This document shows, one piece after another, positions 1 through 8,159 of a stretch of 28,239 nt of DNA; positions within the stretch are counted from its first letter, which is position 1; every line of letters begins with the position of its first letter. Source of the stretch: CP2-2F sp034436235 (GTDB taxonomy: Bacteria; Chloroflexota; Anaerolineae; Aggregatilineales; UBA2796); NCBI GenBank assembly GCA_034436235.1, contig DAOTWB010000086.1, positions 1 to 28,239 of the forward strand, in the 5' to 3' direction. Made by a program: the position numbers and the translations under genes. The notes beneath the pieces are model-generated. The model made no database searches. It was not told the DNA's origin and saw only the letters and a program-made list of their open reading frames with translations.

Positions 1-1
1 G

Positions 2-895
2 CAGGTCACAGCCGTGTGGCAGGCGCAAACGGCGACCTACGCCGCGCTGAACGCCACTGCCGAGCAGCTTGTGCGCGCCGCCACTGCGCAAGCCGAGCAG
101 CTCTACCGCACTGCTACTGCCGCGCCGCAACAGACTCAAACTGCCTACGCTCTTGCCACTGCCACGCCGCAAGCGCAGACTGCCACAGCTGCCGCTCAGC
201 AGACGGCGACGGCTGAGGCGCTTGGCAGCGCAGCGCTCGCCACGCGATCAGCGCAAGTTGCCACGCTCAGCGCCGCTGAAACTGCGCTCGCCCAAGCGCA
301 AGCGCAGCGCAGTGGCACGGCAGTCGCGCTTGCCACGCTCAGCGCTGAGCGCGAACTCGCCTTGCGCAACGCCGCCGCGTTGAGCGCCGAAAATGCCGCC
401 GCGCTTGAAGAAATCCTGACCTTGAAGCACAGCGCGCCGATCACAGCGCTCGCCGTCAGCGCCGATGGTCGCTTGGCAGTTGGACTCGCGCGCGATCAGC
501 TGTTGGTCTGGACGTTGCGCGACGGCGCGTTAATCCAAAGAATGTTGCACAGCGGCATCACTGTCAACCATTTCGCCATCGCGCCCGACAGCCGCACAAT
601 TGCCGCTGCGCTGGACGACGGCACGCTCGCCGTGTGGACAGTTGGCGCGCCTTCGCCGCGCCTCGCCAAAGCGCACGCCGAGCCGATCTTCCGCGTCGCC
701 TTCAGTTCTGATGGTCGCCTGTTGGCGACGGCAGGCGGCGATCAGACCGTGATCTGGTCGGCAGCTGACCTGAAAGTGCTGACACGGCTGCGCGGCTGGG
801 CATGGGATGTCGTCTTCTCCAGCGGCGGACGCTATGTGATCACGACGGGCGATGACGGCAGTTTGCGGCTCTGGGGCGTACCTGCAGTGAGATAA
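2..895 (+). CDS. WD40-repeat protein, C-terminal part (5' end cut by window edge)
   Basis: The reading frame is open to the left edge, so the true start lies outside; the GTG at 14 is only the first possible start codon inside the window. About the first 130 visible residues are rich in Ala, Thr and Gln with many TAT/TAQ-like units and no strong hydrophobic segment, then heptad-like Ala/Leu/Glu sequence suggesting a coiled-coil linker. From about residue 137 there are roughly four WD40 blades (for example LLVWTL, LAVWTV, TVIWSA, LRLWGV blade ends) running to the stop, so the visible part is probably only part of a propeller. Such A/T-rich linkers before WD40 domains are common in large Chloroflexota signalling or STAND-type ATPase proteins, but no ATPase or kinase domain is visible here, so the function is unknown. 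It ends 17 nt before the aldehyde dehydrogenase start and may share its transcript. Confidence 0.85.
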   Translation, partial: QVTAVWQAQTATYAALNATAEQLVRAATAQAEQLYRTATAAPQQTQTAYALATATPQAQTATAAAQQTATAEALGSAALATRSAQVATLSAAETALAQAQAQRSGTAVALATLSAERELALRNAAALSAENAAALEEILTLKHSAPITALAVSADGRLAVGLARDQLLVWTLRDGALIQRMLHSGITVNHFAIAPDSRTIAAALDDGTLAVWTVGAPSPRLAKAHAEPIFRVAFSSDGRLLATAGGDQTVIWSAADLKVLTRLRGWAWDVVFSSGGRYVITTGDDGSLRLWGVPAVR

Positions 896-912
896 CCAGA
901 AGGAGCATTGTG

Positions 913-2412
913 ATGACTTCCGCGACTGTTGTGCCGATCCATCCGCGTGTGCAGACTTATTTGAGCGCGCCGCGCAAATTGCTGATCAATAACCAATGGG
1001 TTGAGTCAGCCAGCGGCGAGACCTTCGAGACGTACGATCCGTCCGCTGGCACGCTCTTGACGCACTGTGCGCGCGGCAACTTGGAAGATGTTGACCGCGC
1101 TGCGAAGGCGGCGCGCGCCGCCTTTGAAGGCGCATGGCGCCGCGTGACGCCTGCCGAGCGCGCCAAGTTGTTGTGGCGCTTGGCAGACCTGATCGAAGCG
1201 CACGCCGATCCGTTGGCACAGCTTGAAGCGCTCAATAACGGCAAGAGCTACACGAACGCCAAAAGCGGCGACGTCATCTGGTCAGCTGATCATTTCCGCT
1301 ACTACGCCGGCTGGTGTACCAAGATCGAAGGCAACACGATACCCGTCTCCGTGCCGAGTCACTTGAATTACACGCTGCGCGAGCCGCTCGGCGTATGCGG
1401 CTTGATCACGCCTTGGAACTTTCCGCTGGAGATCGCAGCATGGAAGCTGGCGCCGGCGCTCGCCTGCGGCAATTGTGTGATTCTCAAGCCGGCTGAGCAA
1501 GCGCCGCTCTCAGCGCTGTATCTTGGCGAGCTGATCTTAGAGGCAGGTTTCCCTGAAGGCGTGGTGAACATCATCACAGGCTTTGGCGATGAAGCGGGCA
1601 ACGCGCTCGTCATTCATCCTGATGTGGATAAGATCAGTTTCACGGGCAGCACAGAGGTCGCGCGGAAGATCATCTCGGCTTCGGCAGGCAACATCAAGCG
1701 GCTCTCGCTGGAGCTTGGCGGCAAGTCGCCGTGCATCATCTTCAGCGACGCGGATGTAGAAATAGCTGCACAGCGCGCCGCGCTCGGACTCTTCGGCAAT
1801 AGCGGACAGAGCTGCGTGGCGGCGGCGCGCATCTACGCTGAGCGGAATGTGTACGAGCGCGTGCTAGAGCGCGTGGTCGAAGTGGCGCAAAGCCTGAGCA
1901 TCGGCGCAGGCATGGCTATGCCACAGCCTGATATCGGTCCGCTGATCAGCGAGCGGCAGTTAGTGCGCGTCCTGAGCTATGTGCAGAGCGGCATCGCACA
2001 AGGCGCGCAGGTCTGCGCAGGCGGCGGACGCGCGCTTGAAGCGTCGCTGGCGGCAGGCTACTTCATGCGTCCGACCGTCTTCACGAATACCAAGCCTGAG
2101 ATGACCATTGTGCGCGAGGAAATTTTCGGTCCGGTCGTGATAGTTGAGCCGTTCGACTCGTTCGAGTCAGTCGTGCAGGCGGCAAACGACACGCCGTATG
2201 GCTTGGCAGCCTCAGTTTGGACGCGCGACGTGAGCAAGGCGCATCGCGCGGCAGCCGCCTTGCGAGCAGGCACGGTCTGGGTGAACACTTACAGTATGTT
2301 CGATCCTGCCTCGCCGTTCGGCGGTTACAAGCAGTCGGGCTACGGACGCGAGATGGGCGCGGCGGCGATTGAGCTATACACGCAGCTCAAGAGTGTGTGG
2401 GTCGGCTTGTGA
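913..2412 (+). CDS. NAD(P)-dependent aldehyde dehydrogenase
   Basis: A full-length ALDH-superfamily enzyme (about 499 aa), oxidising an aldehyde to the carboxylic acid with NAD(P)+. Counting from the GTG at 910, the catalytic Cys is residue 302 in NSGQSCVAAA, the general-base Glu is 268 in LELGGKSP, and the oxyanion Asn is 170 in TPWNFPLE; the cofactor motif FTGSTEVARKI and the C-terminal PFGGYKQSGYGRE motif are present. The AGAAGGAG ribosome site at 897-904 fits the ATG at 913 (8 nt) better than the adjacent GTG at 910 (5 nt). The overall pattern resembles class 1/2 and betaine-aldehyde/phenylacetaldehyde dehydrogenases, but substrate cannot be read from the sequence and the neighbours give no pathway. 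Confidence 0.95.
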   Translation: MTSATVVPIHPRVQTYLSAPRKLLINNQWVESASGETFETYDPSAGTLLTHCARGNLEDVDRAAKAARAAFEGAWRRVTPAERAKLLWRLADLIEAHADPLAQLEALNNGKSYTNAKSGDVIWSADHFRYYAGWCTKIEGNTIPVSVPSHLNYTLREPLGVCGLITPWNFPLEIAAWKLAPALACGNCVILKPAEQAPLSALYLGELILEAGFPEGVVNIITGFGDEAGNALVIHPDVDKISFTGSTEVARKIISASAGNIKRLSLELGGKSPCIIFSDADVEIAAQRAALGLFGNSGQSCVAAARIYAERNVYERVLERVVEVAQSLSIGAGMAMPQPDIGPLISERQLVRVLSYVQSGIAQGAQVCAGGGRALEASLAAGYFMRPTVFTNTKPEMTIVREEIFGPVVIVEPFDSFESVVQAANDTPYGLAASVWTRDVSKAHRAAAALRAGTVWVNTYSMFDPASPFGGYKQSGYGREMGAAAIELYTQLKSVWVGL

Positions 2413-2481
2413 GCGTTGCACAAGCGCGTTGATCGTGGCAGTATTATGCTTGGCATGGCTTAAACAAGTGAGGCTGCTCGA

Positions 2482-3468
2482 ATGATCTCTTTCAGCGTCA
2501 TGACGTGGAACGTGGAGAATCTGTTCCGTCCTGATCATCCTTCAGGCTTCGGTCCGCGCGATCAGCAGACTTATGAGCGCAAGCTAAGCAATCTCGTGCG
2601 CACCATACAAGCGGTCGCGCCTGATGTGATCGCGCTGCAAGAAGTAGGCGATGAAGACGCTTTTGGCGACCTGCGGCGCGCGCTGAACAGTCGCTATCCA
2701 TATGCAAGGCTCTCGCGGCTGCCCGATATGCGCGGCATTCGCGTGGCGTTTCTCTCGCGCTTGCCATTGCTCCTAGCGCGCGACATCGGCGAGATGCCGC
2801 CCGAAGGCTTGGTCAATGTGCCGAGCGGCGACGGCGGACGACCGATCACAAGCATGGGACGCGGCATCTTGAAAGCGACCGTCGTTTTAGCGCCCGGCTT
2901 GCTGGTCAACGTGGTCAATGTTCACTTGAAGTCCAAGCTGATCACCTATCCAAACGGCAGGCGTTTTCCATTGGATGAGAACGAGCGCGTCCGTTACATC
3001 GGCTATGCGCTTTTGCGGCGCGCCGCTGAGGCAGCGGCTGTGCGCGTGCTGATGAACGAGCTGATGACGGGCAACAACGAGCCTGCCGTGCTGATGGGCG
3101 ACTTCAACGACATGCCTGAGGCGGTCACTACGCAAATGATGCTCGGTCCGGCGGATCGCAGCCTTGCGCACCGCGACCGCTTCGATGACATTCGGCTGTA
3201 CAATTTGGCGGATTACATTCCCGGCGCGCGGCGCTTTTCGCGTATCTATCTGAAAGCGCGCGAGCTGATCGATCACATCGCAGTCAGTCACGAGCTGATC
3301 TTCTATCTGCGGCAAGCCGATAGCATCGTCGAGCCGATTGAGAGCATTGATGCGGATGTGGATAGCCGCCGCGACGCCGTCTATCCTGACCATGCCGCGC
3401 TCTTCGCGCGCTTCGAAATTCCTGATGAAGAAGCGGAGCGGCACTTCTCGATCACACGACCGCTCTGA
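2482..3468 (+). CDS. Endonuclease/exonuclease/phosphatase (EEP) family metal-dependent hydrolase
   Basis: A 328-aa single-domain EEP-fold protein. The expected catalytic signatures appear in order: TWNVENLF near residue 8 (metal/active-site Asn), ALQEVGD near 52 (metal-binding Glu), NVHLKSK near 147, GDFNDMP with Asp207 and Asn209, DHI at 264-266, and the closing Asp303-His304 in YPDHAALF. The family includes DNases, AP endonucleases and phosphoinositide or sphingomyelin phosphodiesterases; the WNVENLF opening is usual for the large, poorly characterised bacterial branch. No signal peptide or transmembrane segment is visible, so a cytoplasmic enzyme is likely. GTGAGG lies about 8 nt before the ATG. 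It follows the ALDH after 69 nt. The exact substrate is unknown. Confidence 0.9.
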   Translation: MISFSVMTWNVENLFRPDHPSGFGPRDQQTYERKLSNLVRTIQAVAPDVIALQEVGDEDAFGDLRRALNSRYPYARLSRLPDMRGIRVAFLSRLPLLLARDIGEMPPEGLVNVPSGDGGRPITSMGRGILKATVVLAPGLLVNVVNVHLKSKLITYPNGRRFPLDENERVRYIGYALLRRAAEAAAVRVLMNELMTGNNEPAVLMGDFNDMPEAVTTQMMLGPADRSLAHRDRFDDIRLYNLADYIPGARRFSRIYLKARELIDHIAVSHELIFYLRQADSIVEPIESIDADVDSRRDAVYPDHAALFARFEIPDEEAERHFSITRPL

Positions 3469-3484
3469 GCGGAAAATGCGAGAG

Positions 3485-3518
3485 AAAAATTGCCTGCAAG
3501 CGCACGACTTGCAGGCAA
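3485..3518 (-). terminator. Intrinsic terminator of the phosphohexomutase operon
   Basis: A perfect 11-bp stem, TTGCCTGCAAG (3490-3500) with CTTGCAGGCAA (3508-3518), 7-nt loop. Read on the minus strand it is followed by TTTTT (3485-3489), and it starts 9 nt past the phosphomannomutase stop codon. On the + strand, just past the EEP gene, there is no T run, so activity in that direction would be weaker. Confidence 0.8.
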
Positions 3519-3527
3519 GGATCGTGC

Positions 3528-4946
3528 CTAAGCGCTGAACGCCGCGATCTGTTCTTGTAGCTTCTCGCGCGAGACCTCAGGATAGCGCGCCAAGCGCTGA
3601 TCGAAATCGCGCATGATGGCGACCAGATCGGCTTTGGTGCGCGCCTCAAAGCGCATGGTGATGGCAGGTTGCGTGTTGCTCGCGCGCACCAATCCCCAGC
3701 CATGCTCAAAAGAGACGCGCGCGCCGTCTAGCGTGATCACAGGATGCTCGGCGGCGAATTCCTGCTGCAGCGCCGCGATGATCTGGAACTTGCGCTCGTC
3801 AGGCGCTGAGACGATCACTTCAGGCGTGGCGACCAACTTCGGAATCGTATCGAAGACCTCGCTGACTGTGCGCGTCTCTTTGCTGAAAATCTCCAGCACT
3901 TTCAGCGAGACCAGCGGTGCGTCGTCGAAGCCGTAATAGTCCTCGCCGATGAACAGGTGTCCGCTGACCTCGCCGCCTAACGGCGCGCCTTCTTCCGCCA
4001 TCTTCGCTTTCATCAAGCTGTGACCGGTCTTCCACATGATTGGAATGCCGCCGTGCGCGCGAATCTCATCTTCCAGCGCTTGGCTCGCTTTCACATCGAA
4101 GACCACTTTAGCGCCTTTCAAGCGCGTGAGCAGATCGCGCGCCAGCAGCGCCAACAGCCGATCCGCTGCGATATGATGTCCATGCTCATCAATGATGCCG
4201 CAGCGATCGGCGTCGCCATCGAAGCCGATGCCCATGTCCGCGCCATGCTCGATCACGGCGCGCTCAAGGTCTTTGGTCGTCTCAGGGTCTTCAGGGTTGG
4301 GCAAGTGATTCGGGAAAGTGCCGTCAGGCTCGCAGTACAAGCAGATGACTTCGACGCCGAGCTGCTCATAGACAGGCTGCATGAAGACGCCGCTCAGGCT
4401 GTTGCCTGCATCCAACACGATCTTGAGCTTGCGCGGACCCATGCGCACTTTGCTGGCGATGGCCTGCATGTGCTGCTGGACAAGACTGCTATCGCAGGTG
4501 AGCGTGCCGCTGCCGCGCGCGAAGTCATCCGCTTCGATCAGCGCGCGGATCGCTTGAATTTGCTCGCCGTAGAGCGCGAAGCGATCGTACGCCATTTTGA
4601 TGCCGTTGAAGTCCAGCGAGAGATGACTGCCCGTGATCTGCACGCCGCCGGCGCGCGCGCCGTGTTGCGCACTGGCGTAGTAGACGCTTGGCGTCATCAC
4701 CTCGCCAAGATCGGTCACGTCAAGACCAGTGCTGAGCAGCCCTTCGGTCAACGCTGCTTTCAAGATCGGCGACGTCGGACGGTTATCGCAGCCGACGTAC
4801 ACGCGCTCCGTCTGGAAAGTGCGCTGCATGTACGTGCCGTAGCCCATGCCGACTGCACGCGCCAGCTCAGGCGTGATCTGCGGATTTTCGCCGCTCACTG
4901 TGCCGCGAATATCGTACTTGCGAAAGATTGCGCTCGGAAATTGCAT
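3528..4946 (-). CDS. Phosphomannomutase/phosphoglucomutase
   Basis: An alpha-D-phosphohexomutase (472 aa) that interconverts the 6- and 1-phosphates of mannose and/or glucose, giving precursors of GDP-mannose and UDP-glucose. It opens with FRKYDIRGT as in ManB/AlgC. The catalytic phosphoserine is Ser107 in TGSH; the metal loop GFDGDADR has Asp243, 245 and 247; the sugar-recognition loop GGEVSGH is at 324-330; the phosphate-binding loop RASNTQP is at 421-427. The ATG at 4946 is preferred over the upstream GTG/ATG options because it gives the family N-terminus and has AAAGG 9 nt upstream. Odd point: the serine loop reads SHLSLDFNG where the family nearly always has SHNPP.YNG. It lies 31 nt downstream of glmM and is probably co-transcribed with it. 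Confidence 0.93.
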   Translation of the reverse strand: MQFPSAIFRKYDIRGTVSGENPQITPELARAVGMGYGTYMQRTFQTERVYVGCDNRPTSPILKAALTEGLLSTGLDVTDLGEVMTPSVYYASAQHGARAGGVQITGSHLSLDFNGIKMAYDRFALYGEQIQAIRALIEADDFARGSGTLTCDSSLVQQHMQAIASKVRMGPRKLKIVLDAGNSLSGVFMQPVYEQLGVEVICLYCEPDGTFPNHLPNPEDPETTKDLERAVIEHGADMGIGFDGDADRCGIIDEHGHHIAADRLLALLARDLLTRLKGAKVVFDVKASQALEDEIRAHGGIPIMWKTGHSLMKAKMAEEGAPLGGEVSGHLFIGEDYYGFDDAPLVSLKVLEIFSKETRTVSEVFDTIPKLVATPEVIVSAPDERKFQIIAALQQEFAAEHPVITLDGARVSFEHGWGLVRASNTQPAITMRFEARTKADLVAIMRDFDQRLARYPEVSREKLQEQIAAFSA

Positions 4947-4977
4947 GAGAAAGTGCCTTTCTGATCTCAGTCTCACC

Positions 4978-6471
4978 TCAAAGCTGAATTGGCTCGCCTG
5001 TCACGCAGTCCACCACGTCTATCCTCGGCTGCGCTGTGCCGCTGGCGGCTGCCACAATATGGCACAGGCGCAACGCGCTCTCGATGACCTGCTGCATGGT
5101 GTTGTGCGCGCTGCCTTCCACCATAGCGCGCAACAGATTCGGCTCTGTGCCGCTGAAACGCAAATTGACTCGTCCCTTGTGATTGAAGAGCGCGTGGATA
5201 GCTTCAACCGCTTCCGACAAGCCGTCCACTGCGCTGAGTTCAACGCGCGCGCGCAAGTGTGCTGAGGCGATCACTTGCGGATAGCGCGGAATGGCTGCTG
5301 CTAAAGCGCTCAAGCCGTCTTGACCATTGCGTTTGCGTTGCGCGGCGAGCGACGCGAGCAATAAGCCGATGTAAATGCCGTCGCCTGTGCCGTGATCGGC
5401 GTCCAGCACGATGATATGTCCTGCTTGCTCGCCGCCGAGCGTCAAATTGTTCTCGCGCAAGCGCTCCATCACGTAACGGTCGCCAACTTTGGTGCGGCTG
5501 AGCGCGATCGCATGTGTCGCCAGATAGTCAGCCAGTCCGCTGTTGCTCATCTCGGTCGCCACAACTGTGTCGCCTGCCAACAGACCGCGCGCCTTGAGAT
5601 CAAGGGCGAGAATGCCGAGCATGTGATCGCCGTCAATCAACGTGCCGTCAGGCGTCACAACGATTACGCGATCGGCGTCGCCATCGAATGCCAAGCCGAG
5701 ATCGGCGCTGTGCGCTCGAATCGCGGCTAAGAGCGCGCTGCGATCGCGGCGGACATGCTCACTGCCTGCCTGCACATTGATCGAATAGCCGTCGCTGTGC
5801 GCGTTGATCGCCTCAACATTCGCGCCTGCGCGTTTGAAGCTCTCAGGCGCGAGCTGATAGGCAGCGCCATTGGCGCAATCCAGCACTACGCGCAGCGCGC
5901 TCAGATCAATGCCTTTGATCAAGTGGCGCAGGTAGGCTTCATCGGGCAGATCGGTGAGCGGCTCAGCGCGTTGCGCTGCGAAGCCTTTGGTCAGCGTGCG
6001 CAGGTTGCCCAGCCGCTCAGGCGGCTGATCAGGCGCAGGCGCTGCCAAACGCGCCGCGATGATCGCCTCAATTTGCGCTTCAGAGTCGTCAGGCAGCTTG
6101 AAGCCATCAGGCGCGAACAGCTTGATGCCGTTTTGCTCAGCAGGATTGTGGCTGGCGCTGATCACGATGCCCAAGTCGGCGCGGTAAGTGCGCGTCAAGT
6201 ACGCGACCGATGGCGTGGTCGTGATGCCTGCATCCCAGACCGTGAGACCTGCCTGCATCAAGCCTGCGCTCAGCGCCGCTGCCAACATCTGACCGCTTGG
6301 GCGTGTATCGCGACCGAGCAACACGAAGCGCTCAGCATTCGATGATGGTTGCGCTGTGAGCCACGCGCCGATAGCGCCACCGATCGCGACCACGGTGCGC
6401 GGATCGAGCGGAAAAGCGCCTGCCACGCCGCGAATGCCGTCAGTGCCAAAATGGATGCTGTGTTCCGCCAT
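4978..6471 (-). CDS. glmM: Phosphoglucosamine mutase
   Basis: Converts glucosamine-6-phosphate to glucosamine-1-phosphate on the way to UDP-GlcNAc for peptidoglycan. The protein (497 aa from this start; counting below is from the ATG at 6483) opens HFGTDGIRGVAG, the GlmM signature; the catalytic Ser111 sits in ISASHNPAEQNG; the metal loop FDGDADR has Asp267, 269 and 271; GGEQAGH is the sugar loop and RFSGTEPNLLR the phosphate loop. At about 500 aa it is somewhat longer than the usual 440-450, with an extension around residues 145-180 and a longer C-terminus. Two starts are possible: ATG 6483 (AAAGG 5 nt upstream) or ATG 6471 (GAGG about 5 nt upstream); the latter gives the more usual N-terminus. 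It is the first gene of a pair with the phosphomannomutase. Confidence 0.92.
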   Translation of the reverse strand: MAEHSIHFGTDGIRGVAGAFPLDPRTVVAIGGAIGAWLTAQPSSNAERFVLLGRDTRPSGQMLAAALSAGLMQAGLTVWDAGITTTPSVAYLTRTYRADLGIVISASHNPAEQNGIKLFAPDGFKLPDDSEAQIEAIIAARLAAPAPDQPPERLGNLRTLTKGFAAQRAEPLTDLPDEAYLRHLIKGIDLSALRVVLDCANGAAYQLAPESFKRAGANVEAINAHSDGYSINVQAGSEHVRRDRSALLAAIRAHSADLGLAFDGDADRVIVVTPDGTLIDGDHMLGILALDLKARGLLAGDTVVATEMSNSGLADYLATHAIALSRTKVGDRYVMERLRENNLTLGGEQAGHIIVLDADHGTGDGIYIGLLLASLAAQRKRNGQDGLSALAAAIPRYPQVIASAHLRARVELSAVDGLSEAVEAIHALFNHKGRVNLRFSGTEPNLLRAMVEGSAHNTMQQVIESALRLCHIVAAASGTAQPRIDVVDCVTGEPIQL

Positions 6472-6554
6472 TGAAGACCTCATCAGTGCCTTTCATCCGC
6501 TCAAACAGATCGCGCGCGGCTGCGCCGCAGCGTGCCGTTCATCCCTGCGCACAG

Positions 6555-6585
6555 ATTATACCATGCCGCTCGAGGCTGCTCTCAA
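6555..6585 (-). promoter_or_regulatory. Candidate sigma70-type promoter for glmM
   Basis: On the minus strand a perfect TATAAT (complement of 6555-6560) is preceded by TTGAGA (complement of 6580-6585) with a 19-nt spacer. The -10 is perfect, the spacing a little long. It would give a leader of about 75 nt. Confidence 0.45.
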
Positions 6586-6600
6586 ACTTTGCCGCGCCTC

Positions 6601-6629
6601 TGGTGAAAGCGCTGCATCTCGTCTACAAT
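6601..6629 (+). promoter_or_regulatory. Candidate promoter for proS
   Basis: TACAAT at 6624-6629 is a 5/6 match to the -10 consensus, with a weak TGGTGA -35 at 6601-6606 and a 17-nt spacer. The predicted start site is close to 6636, about 38 nt before the proS ATG, and the AGGAG at 6663-6667 then serves as ribosome site. Confidence 0.45.
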
Positions 6630-6673
6630 TGCGCGGTAAAACCTACCGAAACACGCGCCCTTAGGAGATTTGC

Positions 6674-8116
6674 ATGTCATCTCAAGTCATTACGCCGCGC
6701 GCTGAAGATTACTCGCGCTGGTACACTGACGTAGTGCAGCGCGCCGATCTGGCTGACTATGCGCCTGTGCGCGGCTGCATGATCATCAAGCCATATGGCT
6801 ACGCCTTGTGGGAAAACATCCAGCAAGCGCTCGATACGCGCTTCAAAGCGACCGGTCACCAGAATGCGTACTTCCCGCTCTTCATCCCTGAGAGCTTCTT
6901 GAGCAAAGAGAAAGAGCATGTGGAAGGCTTCAGCCCTGAGCTGGCGATCGTGACCATCGGCGGCGGCGAGGAGCTGCAAGAGCGACTGGTGGTGCGCCCG
7001 ACCTCAGAGACGATCATCGGCTACAGCATGGCGAAGTGGATTCAAAGCTACCGCGATCTGCCGCTTTTGCTCAATCAATGGGCGAACGTCGTCCGCTGGG
7101 AAATGCGCACGCGCTTATTTCTGCGCACGATGGAATTCTTATGGCAAGAAGGGCACACGGCGCACGCGACACACGATGACGCTGAGGCAGAGACGCTGCG
7201 CATCTTGGACATCTATCACGATGTCTACATGAACGAGGCGGCTGTTCCGGGCATCAAAGGGCGCAAGAGCGAACAGGAGAAATTCGCCGGCGCGCTGCGC
7301 AGCTACAGCATCGAGGCGATGATGGGCGATAAGCGCGCGCTGCAGGCTTGCACAAGCCACAATCTCGGTCAGAACTTCGCGCGCGCCTTCGAGATTCAGT
7401 ACACTGATGAGAACAACGCGCTGCAATACGTCTGGACGACATCTTGGGGACTTTCCACGCGCATGGTCGGCGCAGTGATCATGGTGCATGGCGACGATCA
7501 AGGCTTGCGTCTGCCGCCGCGCCTTGCGCCGATCCAAGTGGTGATTGTGCCAATCGGCAAGAATGACGAGGAACGCGCGCCTGTCATGGCAAGCGCCGAG
7601 TCGCTCTTGGCTGAGCTGCAAGCGCACAGCGTGCGCACCAAGCTGGATACGCGCTTTGAACTCTCGCCTGGCTTCAAATACAACGACTGGGAAATGCGCG
7701 GCGTGCCAGTGCGCGTGGAGATCGGACCGAAGGACGTGCAGAATGGCACGGTAGCCGTCGCACGGCGCGATGTGGCAGGCAAGGCGGGCAAACAATTTGT
7801 GCCGCGCGAAGGCGCGCTGACCTTCATCAAGCAGCTGCTCGAAGATGTGCAGCGCAGCTTGCTACAACAGGCGACTGCCTTCCGCGACGCGAACATCCAT
7901 GAAGTGGAAGACGATTACGGCAAGTTCTGCGAGATTTTGAAGGAAGGCTGGGCATATACTTGGTTCTGCGGCAGCGCGGCGTGCGAGGCGAAGATCAAAG
8001 AAGATAACCAAGCCAGCTCGCGCAATTTTCCGCTTGAGCAAGCGCGCGGCAAAGGTAAGTGCATCGTTTGCGGCACAGAATGCACTGAGCGCGCGCTCTT
8101 CGCCAAAGCCTATTGA
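6674..8116 (+). CDS. proS: Prolyl-tRNA synthetase, archaeal/eukaryotic type
   Basis: Charges tRNA-Pro with proline. At 480 aa it lacks the INS editing domain of the 570-aa bacterial form and belongs to the short type 3 (ProS3) branch. Class II motifs are clear: motif 1 near PLFIPES, motif 2 in RPTSETIIGYSMAKWIQS through VVRWEMRTRLFLRTMEFLWQ, and motif 3 in the SWGLSTRMVGAVIMVHGDD region followed by GLRLPPRLAP. The anticodon-binding domain follows (IQVVIVPIG onward), and the C-terminal zinc-type module has paired cysteines (CGSAAC, CIVCGTEC) and ends in a Tyr as in other ProS3 enzymes. The start has a good AGGAG 6 nt upstream. It is monocistronic, convergent with the ROK kinase. Confidence 0.97.
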   Translation: MSSQVITPRAEDYSRWYTDVVQRADLADYAPVRGCMIIKPYGYALWENIQQALDTRFKATGHQNAYFPLFIPESFLSKEKEHVEGFSPELAIVTIGGGEELQERLVVRPTSETIIGYSMAKWIQSYRDLPLLLNQWANVVRWEMRTRLFLRTMEFLWQEGHTAHATHDDAEAETLRILDIYHDVYMNEAAVPGIKGRKSEQEKFAGALRSYSIEAMMGDKRALQACTSHNLGQNFARAFEIQYTDENNALQYVWTTSWGLSTRMVGAVIMVHGDDQGLRLPPRLAPIQVVIVPIGKNDEERAPVMASAESLLAELQAHSVRTKLDTRFELSPGFKYNDWEMRGVPVRVEIGPKDVQNGTVAVARRDVAGKAGKQFVPREGALTFIKQLLEDVQRSLLQQATAFRDANIHEVEDDYGKFCEILKEGWAYTWFCGSAACEAKIKEDNQASSRNFPLEQARGKGKCIVCGTECTERALFAKAY

Positions 8117-8120
8117 GTCA

Positions 8121-8154
8121 AAACTTGCCTCACCTGCTGAGCGCGTGAGGCAAG
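8121..8154 (-). terminator. Terminator between proS and the ROK kinase
   Basis: A perfect 10-bp inverted repeat, CTTGCCTCAC (8124-8133) and GTGAGGCAAG (8145-8154), with an 11-nt loop. On the minus strand it is followed by TTTT and sits 5 nt after the ROK stop, so it best serves the ROK gene; it may also stop proS transcripts although no T run follows on the + strand. Confidence 0.65.
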
Positions 8155-8159
8155 ATCGC

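Noticed and set aside
4020..4964. 314-codon open frame on the + strand opposite the phosphomannomutase
   Set aside because: It is antisense to a gene with all catalytic motifs; its product has no recognisable fold and the frame stays open because of the GC-rich codon pattern.
7139..7795. 218-codon minus-strand frame opposite proS
   Set aside because: Lies inside the conserved class II synthetase core; shadow of the real gene.
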